Under the pieces are notes generated by a model, which saw only the letters and a program-made list of their open reading frames with translations, made no database searches and was not told the origin of the DNA. From positions 1 through 62,684 of the forward strand of contig JAUYSB010000077.1 of NCBI GenBank assembly GCA_030696525.1: DNA of 62,684 nt, read 5' to 3'. The position numbers were made by a program, and so were the translations under genes. Below, piece after piece: positions 36,943 through 45,592 of the stretch; within the stretch, counting starts at the first letter, position 1; each line of letters starts with the position of its first letter. The stretch comes from Hydrogenophaga sp. (GTDB lineage Bacteria > Pseudomonadota > Gammaproteobacteria > Burkholderiales > Burkholderiaceae_C).

Positions 36943-37020
36943 GGGTGGGCGTGGGATGGGGTGGAACACGCGTCCATGCTAGGGGTGCGTGCCAAACTGC
37001 AAGAAGGCAAAATGGCCATC

Positions 37021-37039
37021 TGGCGAGCTGATATCGCCA
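37021..37039. promoter_or_regulatory. Inverted repeat between amidohydrolase and AraC regulator
   Basis: TGGCGA-GCTGATA-TCGCCA is a perfect 6+6 bp repeat, 17 bases upstream of the regulator start and 79 bases from the divergent amidohydrolase start. It may be an autoregulatory operator. Confidence 0.3.
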
Positions 37040-37056
37040 AACCTCATCCCAGCACC

Positions 37057-38094
37057 ATGTCCAGCTCACCCGCCCTGTTTGGCATCGATTTTCCCGTGTT
37101 GCCCGATACCGCGATGGGGCACGTGCTGCACACGGTGGAGCTGCTGCGCGCCGCCAACCTGATCGCCCGGTTGCGCCTGGGCCGCCGGGCGCCGCGCCTG
37201 GGGTGGCGCCTGTGCGACGCCGGCGGCCACCCGCTGCCCGTGGACGCCGGGGCGGTTCAGGCGCAGTTGCTGGAGGGGCGGTTTGAGGGCCCGCCCCAGG
37301 CCCAATGGGTGCTCAGCCAACACGTGGCCGACGTGCCGGCGCTGCGGCAGCTGGTGACCCGGCATGTGGCGCTGCGCCGCCACCTGGCGGTGTCGATCGA
37401 TCAGGGCCAACGCGTGCTGACCTTGGGCAACGGGGCCTGGTTTGCGGCCGGCAGCGGCCGGCTGGCCGGGCGCCGTGTGGCTTTGCCGTGGTACTGGGCG
37501 GCCGCCTTTCACCGCGATCACGCCGACATCGTGCTCGCCGAGCGCACAGGCGTGTGTGCGGACGGGCCCTGGCTCAGCGCCGCGTTGCCGCAGGACAGCG
37601 GCGAGCTGGTGCTGGCCCTGATCGCCCAGATATGGGACCACGGTGTGCACGACGCACTGGCGGCTGTGCTGCGGCCCGACGCCGCGCGCCAGAAGGCCGC
37701 ACACGAGGCCTTGCAGGCGCAGCACGTGCCCACCACCCGCGACAGCGCGCTGGCCCGTGCCATCGAGCACCTGGAGAAACACATGGACCAGCCCTATGAG
37801 CTGGACGCGCTCGCCGCTGCGGCGGCCGTGAGCCCGCGCACCTTGCTGCGCCACTTCCAGCAGGCGCTGGGCCATTCGCCGCTGGACCACCTGCACCGGC
37901 TGCGCTGCGACCGCGCCCGCCTGCTGCTGGAGATCACGTTGGAGAGTGTGCCCAGCATCGCCCTGTCCTGCGGCTATGCCGACCCGGCCGCGTTTCGCCG
38001 AATCTTCACCCGCCACGTGGGCCTGACGCCGGCCATCTACCGCCAGCGCCACAGCCTGCGCGCGCCGCGCCAGCGCTGGCGGGTGGCGCTGTAG
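37057..38094 (+). CDS. AraC-family regulator with DJ-1/PfpI-like N-terminus (GlxA type)
   Basis: The 345-residue transcription factor has two parts. The N-terminal ~220 residues resemble the glutamine-amidotransferase-like domain of GlxA regulators (LTLGNGAWFAAGSGRLAGRRV near 125-145). The typical nucleophile cysteine position is occupied by Asn/Gly, so it is probably a sensor, not an enzyme. The C-terminal 110 residues are a double helix-turn-helix AraC domain (LDALAAAAAVSPRTLLRHFQ and SIALSCGYADPAAFRRIFTR). It is divergent from the M20 amidohydrolase and probably regulates it. The start at 37057 is the first ATG after an inverted repeat. Confidence 0.85.
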   Translation: MSSSPALFGIDFPVLPDTAMGHVLHTVELLRAANLIARLRLGRRAPRLGWRLCDAGGHPLPVDAGAVQAQLLEGRFEGPPQAQWVLSQHVADVPALRQLVTRHVALRRHLAVSIDQGQRVLTLGNGAWFAAGSGRLAGRRVALPWYWAAAFHRDHADIVLAERTGVCADGPWLSAALPQDSGELVLALIAQIWDHGVHDALAAVLRPDAARQKAAHEALQAQHVPTTRDSALARAIEHLEKHMDQPYELDALAAAAAVSPRTLLRHFQQALGHSPLDHLHRLRCDRARLLLEITLESVPSIALSCGYADPAAFRRIFTRHVGLTPAIYRQRHSLRAPRQRWRVAL

Positions 38095-38139
38095 CAACAG
38101 GCCATGGCGGGTCGGGCGTGTCTGCCGCATGATGTGTTC

Positions 38140-39126
38140 ATGCGCTTGGGAACCTGCCTGCTACTGACGGTCTGTGCTTGTGCCGTGGCTCGGGCCGAGC
38201 CGCCTCCGCCGCTGGTCAACAGCCTGGGCATGCGCTTTGTGCGCGTGCCGGCGGGCAGCTTCATGATGGGCCATGCCGAAAACGCCGACACCTGGGCGCG
38301 TGACTTTCCGCAGTACCCGCCCGACCGCTTTGCCAAGCTGTTCGACGAAGCGCCGGTGCACCGGGTGCGCATCACACGCGACTTCTACCTGGGCCAGCAC
38401 GAGGTGACGGTGGGCCAGTTCCGGCGCTTTCTGGAGCGTTCCGGTCATGTGCCCGAGTCGGTGCGAGATGGCACCGGTGGCTACGGCTTCAATTCCGCCT
38501 ACGACCCGGCCACAACATCGCGCGGCGACGCCTTCGAGGGCCGCGATCCGCGCTATTCCTGGGCCAACCCGGGTTTCCCGCAGGGCGATGACCACCCGGT
38601 GCTCAACGTCACCTGGTGGGATGCCGTGGCCATGGCCGACTGGCTCAGCCGCCTTGAGGGCCGGCGCTACCGCCTGCCCACCGAGGCCGAGTGGGAGTAC
38701 GCCTGCCGCGCTGGCACCGACACCCGCTACCCCAACGGCAACGATCCGCAGCGCCTGGGCGAGATCGCCAACACCTTTGACACCTCATCGGCCACGCACT
38801 GGCCACACTGGGCGGCCTTTGCCCAGCCGCGCAGCGACGGCTTTGCCTTCACCGCGCCGGTGGGGCGTTTCGCGCCCAACGCCTGGGGCTTGCACGACAT
38901 GCTGGGCAACGCCTGGGAATGGGTTTCCGACTGGCACGGCGACGACCACTACGCCCGTTCTCCGACCGACAACCCGCAGGGCCCGGCCGACGGTGATGTG
39001 CGTGTGCGGCGGGGCGGCTCCTGGCACAGCTGGGCGCTGTACGCGCGCTGCGGCTACCGCAACTGGAATGCGCCCAGCACCCGTTACACGCTGGTGGGCA
39101 TGCGGCTGCTGTTGGAGGCGGAGTGA
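38140..39126 (+). CDS. Exported SUMF1/FGE-like domain protein lacking the catalytic cysteines
   Basis: The 328-residue protein has a signal peptide (cleavage near ARA, residue 19) followed by one formylglycine-generating-enzyme-type domain. Its landmarks are FVRVPAGSFMMG near 34, EVTVGQFRRF near 90, PVLNVTWWDAVAMADWLS, RLPTEAEWEYACRAG and DMLGNAWEWVSDWHGD. In the C-terminal region GGSWHSWALYARCGYRNW the two copper-binding cysteines of true FGE are not at the expected spacing. Sulfatase activation is therefore unlikely; a binding or other SUMF-family role fits better. It has the same direction as, and may be co-transcribed with, the AraC regulator. Confidence 0.85.
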   Translation: MRLGTCLLLTVCACAVARAEPPPPLVNSLGMRFVRVPAGSFMMGHAENADTWARDFPQYPPDRFAKLFDEAPVHRVRITRDFYLGQHEVTVGQFRRFLERSGHVPESVRDGTGGYGFNSAYDPATTSRGDAFEGRDPRYSWANPGFPQGDDHPVLNVTWWDAVAMADWLSRLEGRRYRLPTEAEWEYACRAGTDTRYPNGNDPQRLGEIANTFDTSSATHWPHWAAFAQPRSDGFAFTAPVGRFAPNAWGLHDMLGNAWEWVSDWHGDDHYARSPTDNPQGPADGDVRVRRGGSWHSWALYARCGYRNWNAPSTRYTLVGMRLLLEAE

Positions 39127-39138
39127 GTTGTTCGTGAG

Positions 39139-40071
39139 CTATGCGGGTTTGGCGCGGCCTTTGCGCGCCGCTTCCTTGGCGGCCTTCTCTGCCGCGCGCA
39201 GGGCCTCAGCAACCTCGGCAGCGGTTTTCCAGGCGACAAATTCCTCGGGTGTTTCCAGCGTGGCGCGGCCCAGCTGGCCGCCCCGGTATTCGGTCAGCAC
39301 GATCTCGGCGGCCTTTTGCAGATCGACCCGGCCTTTGCCCTGCAAACAGCCGCGCCGGCTGCCAATGGCCGCGAGCAGCGTCTCGTCGTTGCCCACGTCC
39401 AGGCTGGGCAGTTTGTAGCGCGCCAGCAGGCCGGCGGCGTAGTGCTCGCGCAGGTAGGCCAGCAAGGCCATGGCCACGTCTTGCTCGTCGTAGGCGTTGC
39501 GGCCCACGGCACCGCTGGCGGCCAGGCGGTAGCCGCTCTCGGACACGCTGATCTTGGGCCACAACATGCCGGGTGTGTCGTACAGGTAGAAGTCGTCGGC
39601 CAGCACCACACGCTGCTCGCGACGGGTGATGCCCGCCTCGTCGCCGGTGTGGGCTGCGCGCTTTTTCACCAGGCTGTTGATCAGGGTGGACTTGCCCACG
39701 TTGGGGATGCCACAGATCAGCACCCGCATGGGCTTGACCATGCCACCACGCTCGGGGTCGAGTTCGAAGCAGGCCTTGATGAGTTTCTGGGCCGGCGCGA
39801 TCTCGCTGGCGTCCAGCAGCACGGCGCGTGTCTGGGGCTGGGCGTTGTAGTGGGCCAGCCAGAGCGTGTTGCGCTCGGGGTCGGCCAGGTCCTGCTTGTT
39901 GAGCACCTTGAGCGTGGGCTTGGCACCGATCAGCGAGGCCAGCAGCGGGTTGGCGCTGGAGCCGGGCAGGCGGGCGTCCAGCAGCTCGATCACCACATCG
40001 GTGTCGTCCAGGCGCTCGGTGATGGCCTTGCGCGTGAGGTGCATGTGGCCGGGGAACCACTGGATGCTCAT
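39139..40071 (-). CDS. ylqF: Ribosome biogenesis GTPase YlqF/RbgA
   Basis: This 310-residue circularly permuted GTPase is of the YlqF/RbgA family involved in 50S subunit maturation. The N-terminus MSIQWFPGHMHLTRKAI is the family signature. G4 appears as NKQDLAD near 58, G1 as GIPNVGKSTLIN near 120 and G3 as DTPGML near 167. A C-terminal helical domain binds RNA. It follows gshA by 18 bases on the same strand, so the two are probably one operon. ATG at 40071. Confidence 0.92.
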   Translation of the reverse strand: MSIQWFPGHMHLTRKAITERLDDTDVVIELLDARLPGSSANPLLASLIGAKPTLKVLNKQDLADPERNTLWLAHYNAQPQTRAVLLDASEIAPAQKLIKACFELDPERGGMVKPMRVLICGIPNVGKSTLINSLVKKRAAHTGDEAGITRREQRVVLADDFYLYDTPGMLWPKISVSESGYRLAASGAVGRNAYDEQDVAMALLAYLREHYAAGLLARYKLPSLDVGNDETLLAAIGSRRGCLQGKGRVDLQKAAEIVLTEYRGGQLGRATLETPEEFVAWKTAAEVAEALRAAEKAAKEAARKGRAKPA

Positions 40072-40089
40072 GTCGGCTGGCTTTCCAGA

Positions 40090-41622
40090 TCAGGCCGCGT
40101 GTGCGGTGGGCCGGCCCAGGCGCTCGGCCGAGGTGTAGCGCTGCAGGTAGATGTCGAACGGCAGGCTGTCGCTGGCCTCGATCTTTTTCTGCTCTTCCAC
40201 CGAAGCAGCGGCCATGGCGTCGAACCTGGCCTGCTGCGCGGCGCTCCAGGGCAGGGCCAGCAGGTGGTCCTGCGTGAGGTGCGAGCGCTCACGAACAAAT
40301 GAGACAAACGAGTTGCCGTGTGGGCCGGTGATGGCCTGCAGCACCCGGGCCGAGGGCAGTGCGTCGGCGTTGGCCAGCTTGGCCTGGGCGTCGGCCACGG
40401 CACGGCTGTAGGCATCGGTGCCATGGGCGGCGTCCAGCGCCTGGGCGATGGGCACACATTGCGCCACGATGTCCGCGCCCCAGGCCACCAGCGGCACCTC
40501 GGCCCCATCACGGCGCAGCGTCAGGCCCGGTTCGCGGCCGCGCGCAGCGGTCAGGTGCTGGTTGTGTTTCAGGTCTTCGATTTCCTGCGGCGTGTCGGGC
40601 GGGCTGTCGCTGTGCAGGCAGTGCAGCAGGAAGACGTCGAGGAAACGCAGGGTCTGGGCGTTGATGCCCACCGGCTCGAAGGGGTCGAGGTCCATCAGCC
40701 GCACTTCCACGTACTCCACACCGCGCTCGCGCAGCGCGTGCAGCGGGCGTTCGCCGGGGAAGATCACGCGTTTGGGCCGGATGGTGCCGTAGAACTCGTT
40801 CTCGATCTGCAGCAGGGTGGTGGCGAGCTGGTTGTAGTCGCCGCCGGGGTTGCGTATGCCCACCTGTTCGTAGGCGGGGTAGGGCCGGGTCAGCGCTTCG
40901 TGCAGCGAGGCGGCATAGCCCTCCAGCCCGTTGTAGCTCACCGCCAACGTGGCCTGGGCGTCGCTCTGGTAGCCCAGGCGGCCCATGCGCAGCGAGGTGC
41001 CGTGGGGCATGTACATGCTGCCTTCGCCCAGCGGCAACAGCTCGTGCTGGCGGCCTTCCACAAAGGTCTTGCACAGGGCGGGCGAGGCGCCGAAGAGGTA
41101 GAGCAGCAAAAAGGCGTGGCGGCGGAAGTTGCGGATCAGCGCAAAGTAGCCCTCGCTGTCCACCCCGGGCAGCGACCAGTTGTAGTGGATGCCCGAGATG
41201 GTCTGCATGCGCCGGCCGTAGCGGTGGCCCAGGCCCATGCGGTACACGCTTTTGGCCCGGCCCACGTTGGACGAGCCGTAGCGCCCCAGCGGGATGGTCT
41301 CGTCGGTGGGCAGGCCACAGGGCATGCTGGAGACCCACAACATCTCGTCGCCCAGCTCGCGCATCACGCGGTAGGTGAACTGGTGCACCTGGGTCAGCTC
41401 GTCCAGGCAGGCCTCCACCCCGGCGTGCACGCCGGTGATCAGCTCCAGCTGCGATTCGCTGTAGTCGGTGGTGATGTGTGGGTGGGTGAGTGCCGAGCCC
41501 AGCGCGGCCGGGTGGGGCGTGAGTGCCAGCGCGCCGGTGGGCAGCGCGCGCAGGCTTTCTTTTTCGATGCCACGGCGGATGCCGCGCAGCCGGTCACTCG
41601 ACAGTGCGCCTGTGGTGTTCAT
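40090..41622 (-). CDS. gshA: Glutamate-cysteine ligase
   Basis: This is the first enzyme of glutathione synthesis, joining glutamate and cysteine with ATP. The 510-residue product matches the proteobacterial GshA type (E. coli 518 residues). It has RGIEKESLR near residue 15, TTDYSESQLELIT near 45, ISGIHYNWS near 145, and the YVEVRLMDLDPFEPVGI segment near 330. The ATG at 41622 (MNTTGALSSDRL) gives the best family N-terminus; an in-frame ATG 39 bases upstream is possible. It is divergent from the small ferredoxin gene and probably co-transcribed with ylqF. Confidence 0.94.
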   Translation of the reverse strand: MNTTGALSSDRLRGIRRGIEKESLRALPTGALALTPHPAALGSALTHPHITTDYSESQLELITGVHAGVEACLDELTQVHQFTYRVMRELGDEMLWVSSMPCGLPTDETIPLGRYGSSNVGRAKSVYRMGLGHRYGRRMQTISGIHYNWSLPGVDSEGYFALIRNFRRHAFLLLYLFGASPALCKTFVEGRQHELLPLGEGSMYMPHGTSLRMGRLGYQSDAQATLAVSYNGLEGYAASLHEALTRPYPAYEQVGIRNPGGDYNQLATTLLQIENEFYGTIRPKRVIFPGERPLHALRERGVEYVEVRLMDLDPFEPVGINAQTLRFLDVFLLHCLHSDSPPDTPQEIEDLKHNQHLTAARGREPGLTLRRDGAEVPLVAWGADIVAQCVPIAQALDAAHGTDAYSRAVADAQAKLANADALPSARVLQAITGPHGNSFVSFVRERSHLTQDHLLALPWSAAQQARFDAMAAASVEEQKKIEASDSLPFDIYLQRYTSAERLGRPTAHAA

Positions 41623-41757
41623 GTCGTTCAGGGGAAAATCGCTCAAAAGGGCGACGAACATACCACGGCGACGCCCGGCCTGCCCAGCCCTGGTGCATTC
41701 GGCCGTGCCCAGTGCGGGCATGGCAGGCAGCGCCTGTCGGTAAGATGCGCCTCGTTT

Positions 41758-42078
41758 ATGGACGCCCCTGCCAACACCCCTGCGGCCACCGATGAAGCGA
41801 CGCACCGCCTGCGGGTGTGCGTGTGGCCGGGCGAGCCCGAGGTGGACCTGCCGGTGGCGCCCGGCCAGACCCTGCTGCTGGCCATGCTGGCGCAGGGCGT
41901 GGCTTGGCCTCGCTCCTGCCGCAACGGCACCTGCCGCAGCTGCCTGGGCCGTTTGGCGCAGGGCAGCGTGCGCTACACGGTGGACTGGCCTGGCCTGAGC
42001 GCCGAAGAAAAGGCCGAGGGCTGTGTGTTGCCCTGTGTGGCCGTGCCGCTGGACGATGTGACGCTGTTGCCGCCCTGA
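41758..42078 (+). CDS. 2Fe-2S ferredoxin-like protein
   Basis: The 106-residue plant-type [2Fe-2S] ferredoxin domain protein has its cluster ligands in CRNGTCRSC (Cx4Cx2C, residues about 54-62) and a fourth cysteine in GCVLPC near 90. It is short and carries no reductase domain, so it needs a partner. Homologous stand-alone ferredoxins are common beside unrelated genes in this group, so the redox partner is unknown. TAAGAT lies 12 bases before the ATG. It is convergent with the dienelactone hydrolase gene, 20 bases away. Confidence 0.88.
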   Translation: MDAPANTPAATDEATHRLRVCVWPGEPEVDLPVAPGQTLLLAMLAQGVAWPRSCRNGTCRSCLGRLAQGSVRYTVDWPGLSAEEKAEGCVLPCVAVPLDDVTLLPP

Positions 42079-42098
42079 GCGGCTCGAACCCGTTCACA

Positions 42099-42986
42099 TC
42101 AGCTCAAGTGGGTTTTGAAGAAGTCCAGCGTGCGGCCCCAGGCCAGTTGGGCGGCGGCGGCGTCAAACCGCGGCGTGGTGTCGTTGTTGAAGCCGTGCTG
42201 GGTGCCGGGGTAGGTGTGGGCGGTGTAGCGCACACCGGCGGCCTTGAGCTCTTTTTCATAGGCCGGCCAGGCGGCGTTGATGCGCTCGTCCACCGCCGCA
42301 AAGTGGATTTGCAGCGGCGCCTTGACCCAGGCCGCGTCTTCGGCCGGTGGGTGGTTGCCGTAAAAGGGCACGGCCGCGGCCAGCGTGGGCACGCGGGTGG
42401 CCAGCATGTGGGCAATGCCGCCGCCGTAACAGAAGCCAACCACGCCGACCTTGCCGTTGCTTTCCGGGCGGGCTTTGAGCACCTCGTAGGCCGCCAGAAA
42501 GTCCTCGCGACATTTGGCCTGATCGAGCTGGGCGAACATCGCGCGCGCCTTGTCTTCGTCGCCGGGGTAGCCGCCCAGCGAGGTCAGCATGTCGGGCGCG
42601 AAGGCCAGGTAGCCGTCCAGCGCCAGGCGGCGTGTGATGTCTTCGATGTGCGGGTTCAGCCCGCGGTTTTCGTGCACCACCAGCACGGTGGGCAGCTTGC
42701 CGCTGGCGCTGGCTGGCCGCGCCAGGTAGCCCTTGACCGTGCCGTGGCCCTTGGGCGAGGCGTACTCGATGCGGCTGGTGACCAGACGTGCGTCGTCGGG
42801 CTTGACGACTTGGGCTTGCGCAAACTTCGGGCTCAACGCCGTCAGCAGCCCCGCCGCCGTGAGGCCGCCCACCGCGAACTTGCGTGCGCGGTCCAGAAAG
42901 GTGCGGCGGTCGATGTCGCCGTGCACGTAGGCGTCGAAGAGGATGAGCAGTTCCTGGTCGAAATCGGCGGCGGTCAGTCTTTGCAT
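42099..42986 (-). CDS. Dienelactone hydrolase family protein with internal Tat-like segment
   Basis: The 295-residue alpha/beta hydrolase is of the dienelactone hydrolase family. The nucleophile is a cysteine in GFCYGGG near 178, with an acid in AVDERI near 228 and His in TQHGF near 262; the activating Glu is in VVHENRG near 105. Residues 26-58 contain RRTFLDRARKFAVGG, a hydrophobic stretch and an AQA site, so the protein is probably exported through Tat after an unusual ~25-residue extension. The natural substrate is unknown; no catechol pathway genes are nearby. Confidence 0.88.
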   Translation of the reverse strand: MQRLTAADFDQELLILFDAYVHGDIDRRTFLDRARKFAVGGLTAAGLLTALSPKFAQAQVVKPDDARLVTSRIEYASPKGHGTVKGYLARPASASGKLPTVLVVHENRGLNPHIEDITRRLALDGYLAFAPDMLTSLGGYPGDEDKARAMFAQLDQAKCREDFLAAYEVLKARPESNGKVGVVGFCYGGGIAHMLATRVPTLAAAVPFYGNHPPAEDAAWVKAPLQIHFAAVDERINAAWPAYEKELKAAGVRYTAHTYPGTQHGFNNDTTPRFDAAAAQLAWGRTLDFFKTHLS

Positions 42987-43109
42987 GGGTGTCTCCGCGG
43001 CAATGAGTTCCGCAATTTAGGGGCAGCCGGTGGCGCTCGCCAAACGCCGTGGCTTTACTTGGGCACAGTCGGGGGTTACTCTGGCGCCCCACCCCACCGG
43101 AGATACCCC

Positions 43110-43709
43110 ATGCGCCTGTCCACTTTCAGCTTGTGTTTGTTGCCGCTTGTGCTGGGCGGCTGTGCCGGTCACCACGAGCACCACCGCCAAATGATGGGCA
43201 GTGGGATGGGCAGTGGGATGGGTGGAGGGATGGCGGGGGGCATGGGCGGCATGGGCTCAGCCGCCGCCGCGCAGGGCGGGCACGCCGGCCACGCCGCCGC
43301 CACCGCCCCCGCTCGCACCGGCGCCAGCTTGGCCGCCTTGGCTTCGGGCTACAAAAAGGTGGCTGCACCCGCCGGCGCCAAGGTGTACTTCATCCACCTG
43401 AAGAATGGCGACACGGTGGCCAGCCCGCTGACGGTTCAGTTTGGTCTGCAAGGCATGGGCGTGGCGCCGGTCGGTATCGAAAAAGAGGGCACCGGCCACC
43501 ACCACCTGCTGGTGGACGTGGACGCCTTTGACGTGAACGCGCCTTTGCCGGCCGACGAGCGCCACCGCCACTTTGGCGCCGGGCAGACCGAGGTGGCGCT
43601 GACCCTGTCGCCGGGCACCCACACGCTGCAACTGGTGCTGGCCGATCAGAACCACATTCCCCACCACCCGCCGGTGATGAGCGAGCGCATCACCGTGACG
43701 GTGAAGTGA
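43110..43709 (+). CDS. DUF4399 lipoprotein with Met/Gly/His-rich linker
   Basis: The 199-residue lipoprotein has the lipobox LVLGGC (Cys-18). It is followed by GHHEHHRQMM and a Met/Gly-rich stretch (about residues 27-50), then a His/Ala segment (GGHAGHAA). The C-terminal ~110 residues form a DUF4399 domain (VYFIHLKNGDTVASPLTVQFGLQGM, then HHHLLVD and LQLVLADQNHIPHHPPVMSE). The clustered His and Met residues suggest metal, perhaps copper, binding, but this is an inference from composition. The start at 43110 is set by the signal peptide. It is monocistronic and convergent with the quinone oxidoreductase. Confidence 0.87.
   Translation: MRLSTFSLCLLPLVLGGCAGHHEHHRQMMGSGMGSGMGGGMAGGMGGMGSAAAAQGGHAGHAAATAPARTGASLAALASGYKKVAAPAGAKVYFIHLKNGDTVASPLTVQFGLQGMGVAPVGIEKEGTGHHHLLVDVDAFDVNAPLPADERHRHFGAGQTEVALTLSPGTHTLQLVLADQNHIPHHPPVMSERITVTVK
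43193..43256 (+). repeat. G-rich near-tandem repeat encoding (MGSG/MGGG)n
   Basis: Units of about 12 bp, of the form atgggcagtggg, are repeated with decay within the DUF4399 gene. Many GGG runs on the coding strand could form a G-quadruplex and allow length change by slippage in multiples of 3. Confidence 0.5.
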
Positions 43710-43712
43710 CGC

Positions 43713-44702
43713 TCAGGGGTTCACCATCACCAGCTTGCCCTTGACCGCGCGCGAGCCCATCACCGCATAGGCCTGTTTCAACTCGCTCATGGGCAAGGTG
43801 CGGTCGATCACCGGCTTGACCTTGCCTTGTGCGTACCACTGCGCCAGGGTGGCCATGTCGGCCGCGTTGGCTTTGGGTTCGCGCTTGGCGTAGTCGCCCC
43901 AGAACACACCGACGATGGATGCGCCCTTGAGCAGCGCCAGGTTGAGCGGCAGGCTGGGAATGGGGCCGCTGGCAAAACCCACCACCAGGTAGCGCCCGCG
44001 CCAGGCGATGGAGCGGAAGGCTGGTTCGGCAAATTCGCCGCCCACCGGGTCGTAGATCACGTCCGGGCCTTTGCCGCCGGTCAGGCGTTTGATCTCGTCG
44101 CGCAGTCCGCCGGCCGGGGTGTGGGTGCTGTAGTTGATGACCTCGTCGGCGCCTTCTGCTTTGCACAGCGCGCATTTTTCGTCGGTGGAGGCGGCGGCGA
44201 TCACGCGCGCGCCCGCCGCCTTGGCGATCTGTAGGGCCGCCGTGCCCACACCGCCAGCCGCACCCAGGATCAGCACCGTTTCGCCGGCTTTGAGTGCCGC
44301 TCGGTCCATCAGCGCGTGGTAGGAGGTGGCGTAGATCATGAGGAAAGCCGCCGCGTCCACATGGCCAAAACCATCGGGCAGCGGGAAACACAGGGCGGCC
44401 GGCGCCAGCGTGTGGGTGCCAAAGCCGCCGGTGCCGCTGAGGCAGGCCACGTTCTGGCCCACTTTCAGGTGGGTCACGCCTTCACCCACGGCCTCCACCA
44501 CACCGGCGTACTCGGAGCCCGGCACAAAAGGCAGCGGCGGTTTCATCTGGTATTTGTTCTGCACGATCAGCAGGTCGGGGAAATTCAGGCTCGCCGCCTT
44601 GATGGCGATCAGCACCTGGCCGGCCTGCGGCGCGGGCGTGGGCAGTTCCTTCCAGCTCAGGGCGTCCACGCCCACGGGGTTCTCGCAAAGCCAAGCAAAC
44701 AT
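43713..44702 (-). CDS. NADPH:quinone oxidoreductase (zinc-free MDR family)
   Basis: The 329-residue medium-chain reductase is of the quinone oxidoreductase type. It has a GroES-like N-terminal domain ([15 protein letters not shown], then PGSEYAGVV near 70) and a Rossmann domain ([20 protein letters not shown] near 143-163). The zinc ligands of alcohol dehydrogenases are lacking. It would reduce quinones or enoyl substrates with NADPH; specificity is unknown. The start at 44702 ([11 protein letters not shown]) is chosen over an upstream in-frame codon because it matches the family N-terminus. It is divergent from surE. Confidence 0.9.
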   Translation of the reverse strand: MFAWLCENPVGVDALSWKELPTPAPQAGQVLIAIKAASLNFPDLLIVQNKYQMKPPLPFVPGSEYAGVVEAVGEGVTHLKVGQNVACLSGTGGFGTHTLAPAALCFPLPDGFGHVDAAAFLMIYATSYHALMDRAALKAGETVLILGAAGGVGTAALQIAKAAGARVIAAASTDEKCALCKAEGADEVINYSTHTPAGGLRDEIKRLTGGKGPDVIYDPVGGEFAEPAFRSIAWRGRYLVVGFASGPIPSLPLNLALLKGASIVGVFWGDYAKREPKANAADMATLAQWYAQGKVKPVIDRTLPMSELKQAYAVMGSRAVKGKLVMVNP

Positions 44703-44814
44703 GGGTGTCTCCAGTCGCGCCACAAGGGGTGTCACACAAGCCGGTCATGATAGGGACAGGGTCTGCGCCTGTGTGAGGCCGCTTGTCCCTGGCGCGACGC
44801 ATAGAATTCCGCAG

Positions 44815-45591
44815 ATGAAAATCCTCCTGTCCAACGACGATGGTTACCAGGCGCCCGGCATCGTGGCCTTGTACGAGGTTTTGCAGGGCCTGGGCGACGT
44901 CGAGGTGGTGGCGCCCGAACACAACAACAGCGCCAAGTCCAACGCGCTCACCCTGCATTCGCCGCTCTACGTGCACCGTGCGGCCAACGGCTTTCGTTAT
45001 GTCAACGGCACGCCGGCCGACTGCGTGCACATCGCGCTGACCGGCCTGCTGGGCTACAAGCCCGACCTGGTGGTCTCGGGCATCAACAACGGCGCCAACA
45101 TGGGCGACGACACCATTTATTCGGGCACCGTGGGCGCGGCCATGGAGGGCTATTTGTTCGGCATTCCGGCGGTGGCCTTTTCGCAGACGGAAAAGGGCTG
45201 GAAACACCTGGACGCCGCCGCCGCGAAGGCGCAGGAGCTGGTGAAACACCTGATGGCATCGCTGCCGCCCAGCGGCACGGTGCACCACGACCCCTGGCTG
45301 CTCAACGTCAACATGCCCTGCGTGCCCGCCGATGAGCTGAAGGGCTTCAAGGTCGCGCGTCTGGGGCGGCGCCACGCGGCCGAGCCGGTGATCACCCAGA
45401 CCAGCCCACGCGGTGAAACCATGTACTGGATAGGCGGCGCCGGCGCCGCCAAGGACGACACCGAGGGCACGGATTTCCACGCCACCGCGCAGGGCTACGC
45501 CACCATCACGCCGCTGCACGTGGACTTGACCGACCACCAGCGTCTGCCCTATTGGGCGCAAACGGCGGCGGCGCTGTCCCGCCCCCGGTGA
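44815..45591 (+). CDS. surE: 5'/3'-nucleotidase SurE
   Basis: This 258-residue metal-dependent phosphatase removes phosphate from nucleoside 5'- and 3'-monophosphates. The N-terminal [16 protein letters not shown] holds the Asp-Asp metal site, with [14 protein letters not shown] near residue 39 and [25 protein letters not shown] near 88-112. A TAGAAT element ends 7 bases before the ATG, consistent with a near-leaderless transcript. It is followed one base after its stop by pcm. The surE-pcm-nlpD order is the widely conserved stress-survival cluster. Confidence 0.95.
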   Translation: MKILLSNDDGYQAPGIVALYEVLQGLGDVEVVAPEHNNSAKSNALTLHSPLYVHRAANGFRYVNGTPADCVHIALTGLLGYKPDLVVSGINNGANMGDDTIYSGTVGAAMEGYLFGIPAVAFSQTEKGWKHLDAAAAKAQELVKHLMASLPPSGTVHHDPWLLNVNMPCVPADELKGFKVARLGRRHAAEPVITQTSPRGETMYWIGGAGAAKDDTEGTDFHATAQGYATITPLHVDLTDHQRLPYWAQTAAALSRPR

Positions 45592-45592
45592 C

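Noticed and set aside
38140-39126. Sulfatase-modifying (formylglycine-generating) enzyme
   Set aside because: The catalytic cysteine pair is missing and no sulfatase gene lies nearby; kept only as a SUMF1-like domain protein.
44703-44814. Conventional promoter and ribosome site for surE
   Set aside because: TTGTCC lies only 13 bp from TAGAAT and no Shine-Dalgarno sequence precedes the ATG; treated as part of the leaderless pattern instead.
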